DNA of 14,380 bases, from NCBI GenBank assembly GCA_038239195.1, contig JBBSEZ010000255.1, positions 1 to 14,380 of the forward strand, in the 5' to 3' direction. How positions within the stretch are numbered: position 1 is the stretch's first letter; every line of letters begins with the position of its first letter. A model generated the notes under the pieces. It saw only the letters and a program-made list of their open reading frames with translations. It ran no database searches and was not told where the DNA came from. This DNA comes from JBBSEZ01 sp038239195. GTDB lineage: Bacteria > Planctomycetota > Planctomycetia > Gemmatales > Gemmataceae. Shown one piece after another: positions 7,065-14,380 of the stretch. The translations under genes were made by a program, and so were the position numbers.

Positions 7065-8318
7065 ATGTGGTCGGTCCTCCTCACCGCCATCCTGGTGCCC
7101 GGGCAGGGCGTGCCCCCCTCGCCCGAGGCCCCGCCGGCCCCGGTCGAGGTGTCCGCCCCCCTCTTGCCCCTGCCCGCCCCCGCGCCTGGAGCGGCAGCCC
7201 CCGCCGCGGCGACGCCCGCGGCCGCCGAGCGCTGGCCCTTGATGCGATTCCTCCAGGGCACCTACCCCGGCTACGTGCTCGACGGCAACCGCATGCAGGT
7301 CACCGGCTGGACCGACATGACCTACACGGCCAGCTCCGACGCGCACGAGCAGCTGCCGATGGGCTTCAACTACAAGGCCAACCAGTTCCTCCTCCAGCAA
7401 AACTGGCTGCGCCTGGACCTCCCCGTCAATCAGAGCGCCACGACGCCGACCTTCGGGTTCCGCTCCGACACGATCTTGCCCGGCAGCGACTATCGCTTCA
7501 CGACGGCGCGAGGCCTGTTCGACAGCCAGCTCACCGCCAACCACGGGGAGCCAAGCACCTACGGCATCGACCCCATCCAGTTCTACGGCGAGGCCTACTT
7601 CCCGCAGGTGATGAAGGGCCTCGACGTCAAGGTCGGTCGCTTCTTCGCCCAGTACGGCGTCGAAAGCAACCCCGCCGTGGACAACGCCCTCTCCTCGCAC
7701 TGCTACAGCTTCATCTACGACCCGTTCACCCACACCGGCGTGCTTACCACCCTCAAGCTCGACGACGCCTGGAGCGTGCAGAACGGCCTGGTCCTCGGCA
7801 GCGACGTCTTCGTCGCCCCCGAAGACCGTCCCACCTACATCGGCAGCGTCAAGTGGGCCCCGCCCACCGCCCGCGACAGCGTCCTTTTCTCCGTCATCGT
7901 CGGCCCCGGCCGCTTCGAGCAGAACCGCAACTTCAACAACCCCGAGGTCTTCGACCTCGTCTACACCCACAAGTTCAACGACCGCCTCAACTACTCCTTC
8001 GAGGGGCTGTTCGCCTTCCAGACCAACGTTCCCGAGATCGGCACCGCCACCTGGTTCGGCGTCCTCAACTACCTCACCTATACGTTCACCCCCCGCCTGA
8101 GCGGGACCACCCGCCTCGAGTTCTTCGACGACGCGCAGGGCCAGCGCACCGGCTTCAAGGGGCTGTATACCGCCCTCACGACGGGGCTGACGTTCAAGCC
8201 GCGGCGCTGGATCAGCCTGCGGCCCGAGGTGCGTTACGACTACAACGACGAATCGCGCCCTTTCGAGAACCATCATGGAGTGTTTACCGCCACCATGGAC
8301 GTGCTCGTGAGGTGGTGA
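7065..8318 (+). CDS. BBP2-like outer-membrane beta-barrel porin
   Basis: The 417-residue product has a short hydrophobic leader (MWSVLLTAILVPGQG), then a Pro/Ala-rich linker to about residue 55. The rest is rich in alternating aromatic and polar residues typical of outer-membrane strands, such as VTGWTDMTYTASS (79-91), VKVGRFFAQYGVES and NRLNYSFEGLFAFQT-type segments, and it ends on a strand with a C-terminal tryptophan (MDVLVRW). The motif GRFFAQYGVE and the overall strand pattern match the OmpL-like 'beta-barrel porin-2' group common in planctomycetes, which I recognise from memory. It should form a channel in the outer membrane; the solute is unknown. The ATG at 7065 was chosen over an upstream in-frame ATG (6927) because it opens the leader and follows GAAGAGG. 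The leader lacks a clear N-terminal positive charge. Confidence 0.85.
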   Translation: MWSVLLTAILVPGQGVPPSPEAPPAPVEVSAPLLPLPAPAPGAAAPAAATPAAAERWPLMRFLQGTYPGYVLDGNRMQVTGWTDMTYTASSDAHEQLPMGFNYKANQFLLQQNWLRLDLPVNQSATTPTFGFRSDTILPGSDYRFTTARGLFDSQLTANHGEPSTYGIDPIQFYGEAYFPQVMKGLDVKVGRFFAQYGVESNPAVDNALSSHCYSFIYDPFTHTGVLTTLKLDDAWSVQNGLVLGSDVFVAPEDRPTYIGSVKWAPPTARDSVLFSVIVGPGRFEQNRNFNNPEVFDLVYTHKFNDRLNYSFEGLFAFQTNVPEIGTATWFGVLNYLTYTFTPRLSGTTRLEFFDDAQGQRTGFKGLYTALTTGLTFKPRRWISLRPEVRYDYNDESRPFENHHGVFTATMDVLVRW

Positions 8319-8321
8319 GGT

Positions 8322-8460
8322 GTTTCCCTCACCCCCCAACCCCCTCTCCCAGAACGGGAGAGGGGAGCCAGGCGGGGAGGCCCGACCTCCTCCCCCGACC
8401 TCACACGCTCCCTCTCCCCCTCTCCCTCCTTGGGAGAAAGGGTTGGGGGGTGAGGGAAAC
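8322..8460. repeat. Long imperfect inverted repeat, 30-base arms
   Basis: A perfect 21-bp inverted repeat (8322-8342 and 8440-8460) starting GTTTCCCTCACCCCCCAAC extends inward to about 30 bases per arm (8322-8351, 8431-8460) with two mismatches. The 79-base loop holds a further hairpin, CCTCTCCC-AGAAC-GGGAGAGG (8343-8363). It begins 3 bases after the porin stop and ends 22 bases before the next start, filling the gap. Elements of the CCCTCACCCC type are, from memory, scattered through planctomycete and some other genomes. It may also act as a terminator or RNA stabiliser. Confidence 0.8.
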
Positions 8461-8482
8461 GCCCTCCAAAGGAGATCGGCTC

Positions 8483-9346
8483 ATGCTCGAATCGATGTTG
8501 TTGCTCGGCGCCCTGCTGCCCGGCCAGCCGGCGCCGAAGACTGTGCCCCCCGGTACGCCGGTGACCATCACGGTCGCGCCTGCCGCCGCGTCCAGCCCCA
8601 GCGTCACCCTCAACTTGTTCGAGCGGCACGGCCATGCGACGCCACACCGCCAAGGCTTCACCCACACCGGCGGCGGCAACACCGACGTCGCGCAGCCCTC
8701 CGCCGACACGGTCGTCGTCACCATGACCGGCGTTGCCGTCGCCGGCGGGCACCCCTGCAAGGACTCGGCCGCCGGCTTCGACTTCGACTTCGAGCAGTGC
8801 TTCGAGGTCTCCTTCGACAAGCCCGAGGTCAAGGCCGCCAAGCTCACCATCGAGGGCCGCGTCATCGGCCTGCTCCGCAGCCAGAGCCACGGGCGCGGCA
8901 GCGCCGAGCAGGGCAAGGCCTGCGCCACGGTGAGCTCCGGCCCGGTCGCGCTGCTGACGTTGTGCGTCCCGCCTCACGGCGTGGCCGGCGGCGAGAACCT
9001 CTCGATCAACTGCCGCGAGGGCCCCGTCAGCGTCCCCGTGAAGGCGGGCAAGTACACCCTCCACCAGTCCTTCCAGATCGGCGCCTCCCACCCGCGCGCT
9101 CTGCTGCCGTGCAAGGCGGCGTCGGCCGAGTTCGCCCCCGACCCCGCGCTCGACCCGCTGTGGATCAGCTACTTCGAGCCGTTCCACGGTGCCCAGAAAA
9201 AGGACTTCGGCTTCCAGATCACCATCAAGGTAGTGCCCGAGGAGGAGAAGAAGGAGGAGAACGGCAAGAAGGAAGGCAAGAAGGACAAGGTCAACGGCGT
9301 GGCTCGCCCGCCGCTGCCCGAGCTGCTGGCCATTCCCTCGCGTTGA
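8483..9346 (+). CDS. Exported protein of unknown function with six cysteines
   Basis: I do not recognise this 287-residue protein. It starts with a short hydrophobic leader (MLESMLLLGALLPGQP) like that of the porin just upstream, so export is likely. The middle part is beta-rich with DTVVVTMTGVAVAGGHPC (75-92) and six cysteines (92, 106, 147, 161, 177, 210), enough for three disulfides. A lysine/glutamate-rich tract (VPEEEKKEENGKKEGKKDK, 251-269) near the C-terminus is probably disordered. GGAG lies 8 bases before the ATG at 8483. It follows the porin on the same strand across the inverted repeat and may be transcribed with it. Possible roles include a surface or periplasmic binding protein, but nothing in the sequence decides it. 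Confidence 0.8.
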   Translation: MLESMLLLGALLPGQPAPKTVPPGTPVTITVAPAAASSPSVTLNLFERHGHATPHRQGFTHTGGGNTDVAQPSADTVVVTMTGVAVAGGHPCKDSAAGFDFDFEQCFEVSFDKPEVKAAKLTIEGRVIGLLRSQSHGRGSAEQGKACATVSSGPVALLTLCVPPHGVAGGENLSINCREGPVSVPVKAGKYTLHQSFQIGASHPRALLPCKAASAEFAPDPALDPLWISYFEPFHGAQKKDFGFQITIKVVPEEEKKEENGKKEGKKDKVNGVARPPLPELLAIPSR

Positions 9347-9471
9347 GCCGGGAGAGAGGCCCTCGCCCCGCAGACAGGGCCGCTTCCGGCTCGGTGGCAC
9401 GAGCGGGGCCCAAGGCATAGACTGCGTGGAGTGCTCCCCGGGTTGCCCGTTGCGCACCTGGTGAGGTGGAA
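9347..9471. other. Intergenic gap before the oxidoreductase gene
   Basis: These 125 bases contain no gene. GCCCCG (about 9365) and CGGGGC (about 9403) could pair as a loose hairpin without a T tract. I see no clear promoter. Confidence 0.4.
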
Positions 9472-10719
9472 ATGCCAACCATCTCGACGCCTCCCGGAGC
9501 GAGCCCTTCGCTACGCCCTGTTCGTCAGCCCGATGCGAGCGCAGCCGTGACCCTTCCCCCCACGCTCACTCTTTCGAGCGCGAGCAAGCAAGCCTGGGGC
9601 GCGGTGGTCGTCGGCGCCGGCCCGGCTGGCTCCCTTGCCGCGCGCGAACTGGCCCGGCGTGGCGTGCGCGTGCTGCTGGTCGATCGCGCCGCCTTCCCGC
9701 GCGGAAAGGTCTGCGGCTGCTGTCTGAACGGCCGGGCCCTCGCCACCCTGCGGGCGGTCGGGCTGGGCGAGCTCCCGGTTCGTCGCGGCGCCGTCCCGCT
9801 CCGCACCGTCCGCATGGGCGCCTACGGCAAATCCGTCGAGCTGCGCTTGCCGCAGGGGATGGCGCTGTCGCGCGTGGCCTTCGACGCCGACCTGGTGACG
9901 GCCGCCGTCGAGTCCGGGGCCGACTTCCTTCCTCGAACGCGCGCCGCGCTCGTCGAGACCGATCGCGCTGACGGAGAGCGCCGCTCCGTCGTGCTCCACG
10001 GCAGCGCCGCGGAGGTTCGCGTCGCGGCCCGGGTCGTGCTCGCGGCCGACGGCCTGGGCGGCAACCTGCTGGCGCGGGCGGGACTGAGTGAGGCGCCCCC
10101 CATCCCCGGCGCGCGCATCGGCGCGGGCGTGGTGCTCGAAGCGCCCGAGGCGTTTTATCGCCCGGGCACGGTCTACCTCGCCTACGCGCGCGCCGGCTAC
10201 GTGGGGCTGGTGCGCCTGGAGGACGGCCGGCTCGACGTGGCGACCGCCCTGGACGCGGACGCGGTGCGCGCCGCGGGCGGCCCCGGGCCAACCGCCGCGG
10301 GGGTGCTCGCCGAGATGGGCTGGCCGATCCCGCCGCGCCTGCCCGAGCAAGGCTGGCGCGGCACGGCGGCCCTGACGCGACGGGCGGCGCACCTCGCGGC
10401 TCATCGCGTCTTCGCGCTGGGCGACGCGGCGGGCTACGTGGAGCCGTTCACCGGAGAGGGCATGGCCTGGGCCCTGGCGGCGGGGGCGGTCGTGGCCCCG
10501 CTCGCGGCTTGCGCCGCGGAGCGCTGGCGCCCGGAGATGGCGCAGCGCTGGGCCGCGACGTATCGTCGGGTCGTCGGCCGGCGCCAGTACGTCTGCCGGG
10601 CCGTCACCGCCGTGCTCCGCCGCCCGGCGCTGGCCCGGGCCCTCCTCCAGGTCGTCGCCCGGGCGCCGTTTCTGGCGGCGCCGGTGGTGCGTTACGTCAA
10701 TGGGCCTCGGGAGGGATGA
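9472..10719 (+). CDS. FAD-dependent oxidoreductase, geranylgeranyl-reductase-like
   Basis: The 415-residue product binds FAD through VVVGAGPAGSLAARELA (45-61), with GxGxxG at 48-53, followed by an acidic strand end LLVDR at 68-72. KVCGCCLNGRAL (79-90) matches the Cys-rich motif of geranylgeranyl-reductase and related flavoenzymes. VFALGDAAGYVEPFTGEGM (GD at 317-318) is the second FAD-contact motif. It should reduce or oxidise an isoprenoid or other lipid-like or polyketide substrate; the exact substrate cannot be told. In some planctomycetes related genes lie beside type III polyketide synthases, but none is here. The first 40 residues are Pro/Ser/Ala-rich and may be disordered. The ATG at 9472 is preferred over GTG at 9466 because GAGG lies 5 bases before it. 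Confidence 0.85.
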   Translation: MPTISTPPGASPSLRPVRQPDASAAVTLPPTLTLSSASKQAWGAVVVGAGPAGSLAARELARRGVRVLLVDRAAFPRGKVCGCCLNGRALATLRAVGLGELPVRRGAVPLRTVRMGAYGKSVELRLPQGMALSRVAFDADLVTAAVESGADFLPRTRAALVETDRADGERRSVVLHGSAAEVRVAARVVLAADGLGGNLLARAGLSEAPPIPGARIGAGVVLEAPEAFYRPGTVYLAYARAGYVGLVRLEDGRLDVATALDADAVRAAGGPGPTAAGVLAEMGWPIPPRLPEQGWRGTAALTRRAAHLAAHRVFALGDAAGYVEPFTGEGMAWALAAGAVVAPLAACAAERWRPEMAQRWAATYRRVVGRRQYVCRAVTAVLRRPALARALLQVVARAPFLAAPVVRYVNGPREG

Positions 10720-10745
10720 AGGGGGCGAGGCCAATCTTGCGGGAG

Positions 10746-10812
10746 CTCTCGTAGGGCAAGCGTCCGCGCTTGCCCAAGGCGCGGGCAAGCAAGGACGCTT
10801 GCCCTACGAGAG
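10746..10812. repeat. 67-bp near-perfect hairpin element
   Basis: CTCTCGTAGGGCAAGCGTCC (10746-10765) is exactly complementary to 10793-10812. Inside it GCTTGCCC (10768-10775) pairs with GGGCAAGC (10783-10790), with a 2-base mismatch between the stems and a 7-base loop. It starts 26 bases after the FAD gene stop. Sequences of the GTAGGGCAAGC type recur between genes in planctomycetes, from memory. It could be a mobile palindrome or a terminator for the oxidoreductase gene, though no U tract follows. Confidence 0.8.
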
Positions 10813-10843
10813 GGCAACGGAGCGAAGCCGGAGCGCAAATCGC

Positions 10844-10946
10844 CCCTGCCACACCCTGCCACCGTGGCAGGGGGCTTTGCGCCGCGTAACATCTTTTCCC
10901 ATCGAAATTTACGTCGTCGCGCCGGCCAACCCTGCCACCCTGCCAC
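10844..10946. repeat. Cluster of CCCTGCCAC motifs
   Basis: CCCTGCCAC occurs at 10844-10852, 10854-10862, 10930-10938 and 10938-10946, and its inverse GTGGCAGGG at 10864-10872. The second copy and the inverse form a 19-base hairpin (10854-10872). This short-repeat cluster lies between the oxidoreductase and radC and encodes no credible protein. Confidence 0.65.
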
Positions 10947-11030
10947 CGCGCTTGGGGCGGCCTCGGATCCACGTTCCCGGTGGTACTGTCCGCTCACTTG
11001 TCTCTTTTCCACAGCGAAAGACGCGCTCGG
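10873..11030. other. Upstream region of radC
   Basis: After the repeat cluster this stretch is less GC-rich and holds no gene. It should contain the radC promoter, but I see no convincing -35/-10 pair. The frame of radC stays open up to a GTG at 10980. Confidence 0.4.
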
Positions 11031-12098
11031 ATGGGACAGCGTCACCGGGAGCAAGAAGGAAGGGCCGCCTGGGCCTTGCCTCCCCCTCGCGGAGCCAGTA
11101 CGGTAGTTCGGGGCAACTTCCCGAGTTTGGCGGCAGCCGTGTCCCAGCAACTCGCGACAACTCGTTACGCCCGCCTCGAAATGGTCCTGAGCGTTTTGCT
11201 CGCCCAGGAGAGGTTCACCCTTGCCCAGATGAAGGCGAAACGCCCCCAGGAGCAGCCGGCCTTCGTCACGCGCGTCGTGCGCCAGTTGGCGCGCGAAGGA
11301 CATCTCCGAACGGGAGAGGATGGGGCCTTCTCCTGGGCGGTCGCTTCGCGCGATTTCCCGGCCGAGGCCTGGCTGAACGGGCAGGTGTACGGTGCCCAGA
11401 TCCCGGACGCCCCCGCGGAAGACCGGCCGCGCGAGCGACTGCTGGCGAACGGGGCGGCGGCCTTGCGGACCGCGGAGTTGCTGGCCATCCTGATCCGCGC
11501 CGGACGAACCGGGGAGTCCGCGCTTCAGGGCGGCGAGAAGATCGCGGCGCGCTACGCGGAACAACTCGAGCGACTTCCCGACGCAGGGCGAGGCGACCTG
11601 AAGGCGGTGACGGCGACCGTCGGAGAGACCGCCTATTGTCAGATCCTGGCCGGCATCGAACTGGGCCGGCGCGTCGCGCAGGCCCAGAACGACCGGCAGC
11701 AGCATTCGCGTCGCCTCCTCAGTTCCGCCGACGCGGTGCAGTTCTGCCGCGAGCGCTTTGCCCGTTTGGCCAGCGACGGCGCCCAGGAGGAGTTCCACGT
11801 CGTCTGCCTCGACGCCAAGAACCAGGCCCTCGGCACGCACCGGATCAGCGTCGGCATCCTCGACCGCAGCCTGATTCATCCGCGCGAAGTGTTCCGCCCC
11901 GCCATCAAGGACGCTGCCAAGGCCGTCCTCCTGGTCCACAATCACCCCTCCGGCGATCCCACGCCGAGCGACGACGATCTCGCGCTGACGGCCCGCATGG
12001 AGGAGGCCGGCAAGACCCTGGGCATTGGGGTGCTGGATCACGTCGTCGTGGCCCGCAACGGGGCCGCCAGCATCCGCGAATACCGCGCTGCCCGTTGA
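11031..12098 (+). CDS. radC: RadC-family JAB/MPN protein with N-terminal winged-helix-like extension
   Basis: The 355-residue product has three parts. Residues about 45-101 (LEMVLSVLLAQERFTLAQMK, then FVTRVVRQLAREGHLRT) look like a winged helix-turn-helix. Residues from about 131 (DRPRERLLANGAAALRTAEL) match the start of ordinary RadC. The C-terminal JAB/MPN domain carries the full JAMM metal motif: Glu254, His303, His305, Ser313 and Asp316 in HNHPSGDPTPSDDD. Usual RadC is about 225 residues, so this form is longer. RadC proteins were once linked to DNA repair, but their true role is unsettled, and many lie in mobile or defence islands. The gene ends 5 bases from the convergent hsdM stop. The start is uncertain: ATG at 11031 has no strong ribosome site, and GTG at 11139 or ATG at 11181 are alternatives, the last cutting into the helix-turn-helix. 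Confidence 0.9.
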   Translation: MGQRHREQEGRAAWALPPPRGASTVVRGNFPSLAAAVSQQLATTRYARLEMVLSVLLAQERFTLAQMKAKRPQEQPAFVTRVVRQLAREGHLRTGEDGAFSWAVASRDFPAEAWLNGQVYGAQIPDAPAEDRPRERLLANGAAALRTAELLAILIRAGRTGESALQGGEKIAARYAEQLERLPDAGRGDLKAVTATVGETAYCQILAGIELGRRVAQAQNDRQQHSRRLLSSADAVQFCRERFARLASDGAQEEFHVVCLDAKNQALGTHRISVGILDRSLIHPREVFRPAIKDAAKAVLLVHNHPSGDPTPSDDDLALTARMEEAGKTLGIGVLDHVVVARNGAASIREYRAAR

Positions 12099-12103
12099 GC
12101 GGG

Positions 12104-13846
12104 TCAGCGCCGCAGCAGCGCGATCGCTTCGGCGATCTCGCGGCCCTTGGCTTCGATGAGGTCCAGCAGTTCCTCGGGCGTGCGCGTGTCGAGGACCGAC
12201 TTCCGGTGCGGGTTGACCGCCTTGAGGTCGTACACCGCGTCTTCGATCTCCTTGGCCTTGCCGGCCGCTTCCCGGGCCTCCTTCGTCAGGGCCGCGACTT
12301 GCTCCTCGGCGCCGGCGAGCGCCTGGTCGTCCCTGGGCCTGGCTTTCTTCAGCTCCTTGACGCGTTCTTTCCCCTGCTCGGCCTCCTGGCCCTTCCTGGT
12401 CGCCTGCTCTTTGAAAGGTCGCGCCTCCGCCGCCGCGCTGCGCTTGCGCTCGTCCATGTCCACCGTCCAGCTTTCCTCGCTGTCGGCGCGGGTGGGCAAC
12501 AGGCGGAAGAAGTCGTCGAAGTGCTTCATCAGGAGCGGGGCCTTCTTGCGCACCTTCACCCCGGTCAGGTCGTAGTACCAGATCTTCGACGTGGGCCGGC
12601 CCTTGGTGAAGAAGAGCAGGTTGGTCTTGACCCCCGCGCCGGCCGCGGTGAACACCCCGGCCGGCAGGCTGACGATGCACCACAGGTCGCAGTCGTCGAG
12701 CAGCTTGCGCTTGGTCTTCACGAAGGCGTCTTCGTTGGCGCGGAAGAGCAGGCCCTCGTCCAGCACGATGCCGCACCGCCCTCCGGGGCGCAGGCTGCGC
12801 ATCACGTGCTGGAGGAAGAGCACCTGCGTGGCGCTGGTCTTGTAGTCGAAATTGGTCTGGGCCTCCTTGCCTTCCTTGCCGCCGAAGGGCGGGTTGGTGA
12901 GGACCACGTCGAACAGCGCCGGCGCGTCCTCGAACAGCCCGCCGTAGGCCTCGCTCCCGGTGAGCGTGTTGCCGTGCCAGAGGTTGGGCTTGTCGATGCC
13001 GTGCAGCACCAGGTTCGCCAGGGCGATGGGGTAGACCTGGTTCTCTTTCTCGCGGCCCCAGAAGGTGCGCTGCTTGAGCGTTTCCAGGTGGTCGGCCGTC
13101 GCGGACTGGCCGAGCTGTTGGTGCGCTTACTCGAAGCTCTGGGCGAGGAACCCGCCGGTGCCGCACCCCGGGTCGTAGACCGTCTCGCCGACCTCGGGGG
13201 CGATGGCGCGCACCATCGCCTTGATGACCTGGCGCGGCGTGAAGAACTGGCCGCCGTCGTTGTTCTTCTCGCCCAACTTGAGGAGCAGCCCCTCGTAGAC
13301 CTGCGACAGCGCGAAGACGTGCGTCGGATCGACCGACTCGGACGTGATCTTGTGGACCTTGTCGAGCACGTCGAGGAAGTTGCGTTCGGTGTCGATGCGG
13401 GCGCGTTCGACGCCGGACATGACCTCGCTGATGACCTTCTGCCGGGGGCTGGCGTCGGGCCGTTTCTTGAGGCCCTTCAGATAGGGCAGCAGCCCCGCCA
13501 GGCCGCCCTGCTTGTCGGGAGAGCCGTTGACGAAGCCGAAGAACGCCCCGAGCGCCCCGGTTTCCAGCTCCTTGCGCTTCGTGCCGTCGGGGGCCGCCCA
13601 GTCGCGCCAGCGGTAGGGCGCTTCGAGGGAGGGGCGGAACGGCACGCCCAGGGCCTCGGCCTCTTGCTGCTCGCGCCCTTCCTTCTCGTCGAGGATGCGC
13701 AGGAACAGGATCCAGGTGAGCTCGGGGACGTACTGGAGGGCGCTGGCGCAGTTGCCGCGGCGCATGATGTCGCAGATCGACCAGATGGCTTGATCGACGG
13801 ATTGCTGGGTCGGGAGAGCCTTGTTGTTGTCGCGTCCATTTTTCAT
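12104..13846 (-). pseudogene. hsdM: Type I restriction-modification DNA methylase HsdM, interrupted by an in-frame TAA
   Basis: The frame codes for a 580-codon HsdM that would methylate adenine N6 in complex with HsdS. The N-terminal helical domain (residues 1-165) is followed by motif I DPGCGTGGF (225-233) and motif IV NPPF (318-321), then a charged coiled-coil-like tail (about 415-500) and the typical ending (ALLRR). One stop, TAA at 13127-13129 (codon 240), breaks the gene; the frame is the same on both sides, and the family continues through the break (SFE-stop-AHQQLGQSATADHLETLKQ). Related proteins usually have Tyr here, so a single base change (TAC or TAT to TAA) explains it. The two catalytic motifs fall in different halves, so neither half alone should work. 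An ATG at 13009 could restart the second half. It may be a true nonsense mutation or a sequencing error. Confidence 0.9.
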
Positions 13847-13856
13847 GGTGATGGCC

Positions 13857-14267
13857 TTACACGCCTCCGCCGAAAGCTCGCCTTAATAACGCACCTGAGA
13901 GATCGTCAATCGTTTTCAATTCGCTCTTCAGCGCACGCGTGAGCTGTTCCGCTACCGCCAACTTTTCATCCAGATGTTTCGCGATCCGTCGTTGTATGTC
14001 CACTTGTGGGACACAGACTCGCAATGATTCAGCCGTCGGCATGTAAACGGTCTGGTGGGTCGCTCCGCTCGCAAGACTGCGGAAATACTCGCGCGACGCC
14101 ATGAGCAAGTACATCAAGAACTTTGGTTCGAGCCGGTCTCCGCAAACCCAGTTGAAGAAGTCCTGACTGGTCGCCATGTCCCGGCCCATGATCGTTACGA
14201 AACCGACTGAAGCGGTCCGTGAAAGGCAGACGGTCCCACAGCTGAACTTTCGCAGATTCTGGGACAA
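13857..14267 (-). pseudogene. hsdS: 5'-truncated type I specificity subunit HsdS
   Basis: The 136 residues from a TTG start hold the later half of a target-recognition domain (GTVCLSRTASVGFVTIMGRD, then MATSQDFFNWVCGD) and the helical connector (VDIQRRIAKHLDEKLAVAEQ) ending in the family tail ALLRRAFGGGV. Full HsdS is about 400 residues, with two recognition domains, so roughly 250 residues are missing. The open frame goes on to a TGA at 14346-14348, but the codons before about 14268 give a Pro/Ser-rich stretch unlike HsdS. GGGAGG lies 12 bases before the TTG. The stop is 10 bases before the hsdM start, giving the order hsdS-hsdM. Base content is visibly less GC-rich than hsdM, as often seen when recognition domains are exchanged. 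A fragment cut within a recognition domain is unlikely to work. Confidence 0.85.
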
Positions 14268-14380
14268 AGCGTTAGCGGACCTCCCAAGGCTGTTACCTTG
14301 GGGGCGGGGCGATTTCGGCTTGTGCGGCGGGGAACCTGCTGCCGCTCACGCCGCGATCAAGATACAGCGCTTGAGGACGC
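14268..14380. other. Unrelated sequence abutting the hsdS break, with a short hairpin
   Basis: This stretch does not continue HsdS in any minus-strand frame. CCCAAGG (14283-14289) pairs with CCTTGGG (14296-14302) across a 6-base loop. It could be the end of a mobile element or a rearrangement point, but no transposase is visible before the window ends. Confidence 0.45.

Noticed and set aside
7038..8339. Open frame antisense to the porin gene
   Set aside because: Valine/glutamate-rich shadow of the porin codons.
10697..10972. 91-codon minus-strand frame over the intergenic repeats
   Set aside because: Made almost wholly of the hairpin and CCCTGCCAC repeats; such frames are usual false genes.
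10976..11005. GGTACTGTCCGCTCACTTGT looked like an insertion-sequence end
   Set aside because: No partner inverted repeat and no transposase were found nearby.
10700..13942. A 1080-codon plus-strand frame across radC and antisense to hsdM
   Set aside because: It crosses repeats, radC in another frame and the antisense of hsdM; no recognisable domain.

Overview
The window is GC-rich (low-GC patches are rare) and looks chromosomal. I infer a planctomycete, probably near the Gemmataceae. The reasons are the short 'LLPGQ'-type secretory leaders, a BBP2-like outer-membrane porin, long near-palindromic intergenic repeats of the CCCTCACCCC and GTAGGGCAAGC types, and a TreY and a RadC with extra N-terminal sequence. 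No rRNA, tRNA or marker gene supports this, so the taxonomy is an inference.

Layout. (1) 1-342, minus strand: the start of a potassium-pump (kdp) operon, with a 31-residue one-helix protein followed by KdpF (26 residues). Where kdpA should follow there is only low-complexity C/G-rich sequence, so the operon is cut off by the window edge or by poor sequence. (2) 343-754: divergent intergenic region. (3) 755-4003, plus: treY, maltooligosyl trehalose synthase, with about 100 extra N-terminal residues. (4) 4083-6581, minus: a two-gene operon of an AlgI-like MBOAT membrane O-acyltransferase and a membrane-anchored SGNH/DltD-like partner, probably an acetylation module for an exported polysaccharide or similar polymer. 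(5) 6582-7064: divergent control region with a perfect 14-bp palindrome and a wider inverted repeat. (6) 7065-9346, plus: a BBP2-like porin, a long inverted repeat, and an unrecognised exported protein with six cysteines. (7) 9472-10719, plus: an FAD-dependent oxidoreductase of the geranylgeranyl-reductase type. (8) 10720-11030: a repeat-rich gap with a nearly perfect 67-bp hairpin and a cluster of CCCTGCCAC motifs. (9) 11031-12098, plus: RadC with a fused N-terminal winged-helix-like region. (10) 12104-14267, minus: a decayed type I restriction-modification locus, with a 5'-truncated hsdS followed by an hsdM split by one in-frame TAA.

The genes fall into separate jobs: potassium uptake, trehalose synthesis, surface-polymer acylation, outer-membrane transport, lipid or isoprenoid redox, and a DNA repair/restriction island. 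The clearest anomalies are the interrupted hsdM, the hsdS fragment with unrelated sequence abutting it, the small kdp-leader gene, and the two long hairpin repeats. I found no CRISPR array, no transposase and no clearly new multi-gene system.
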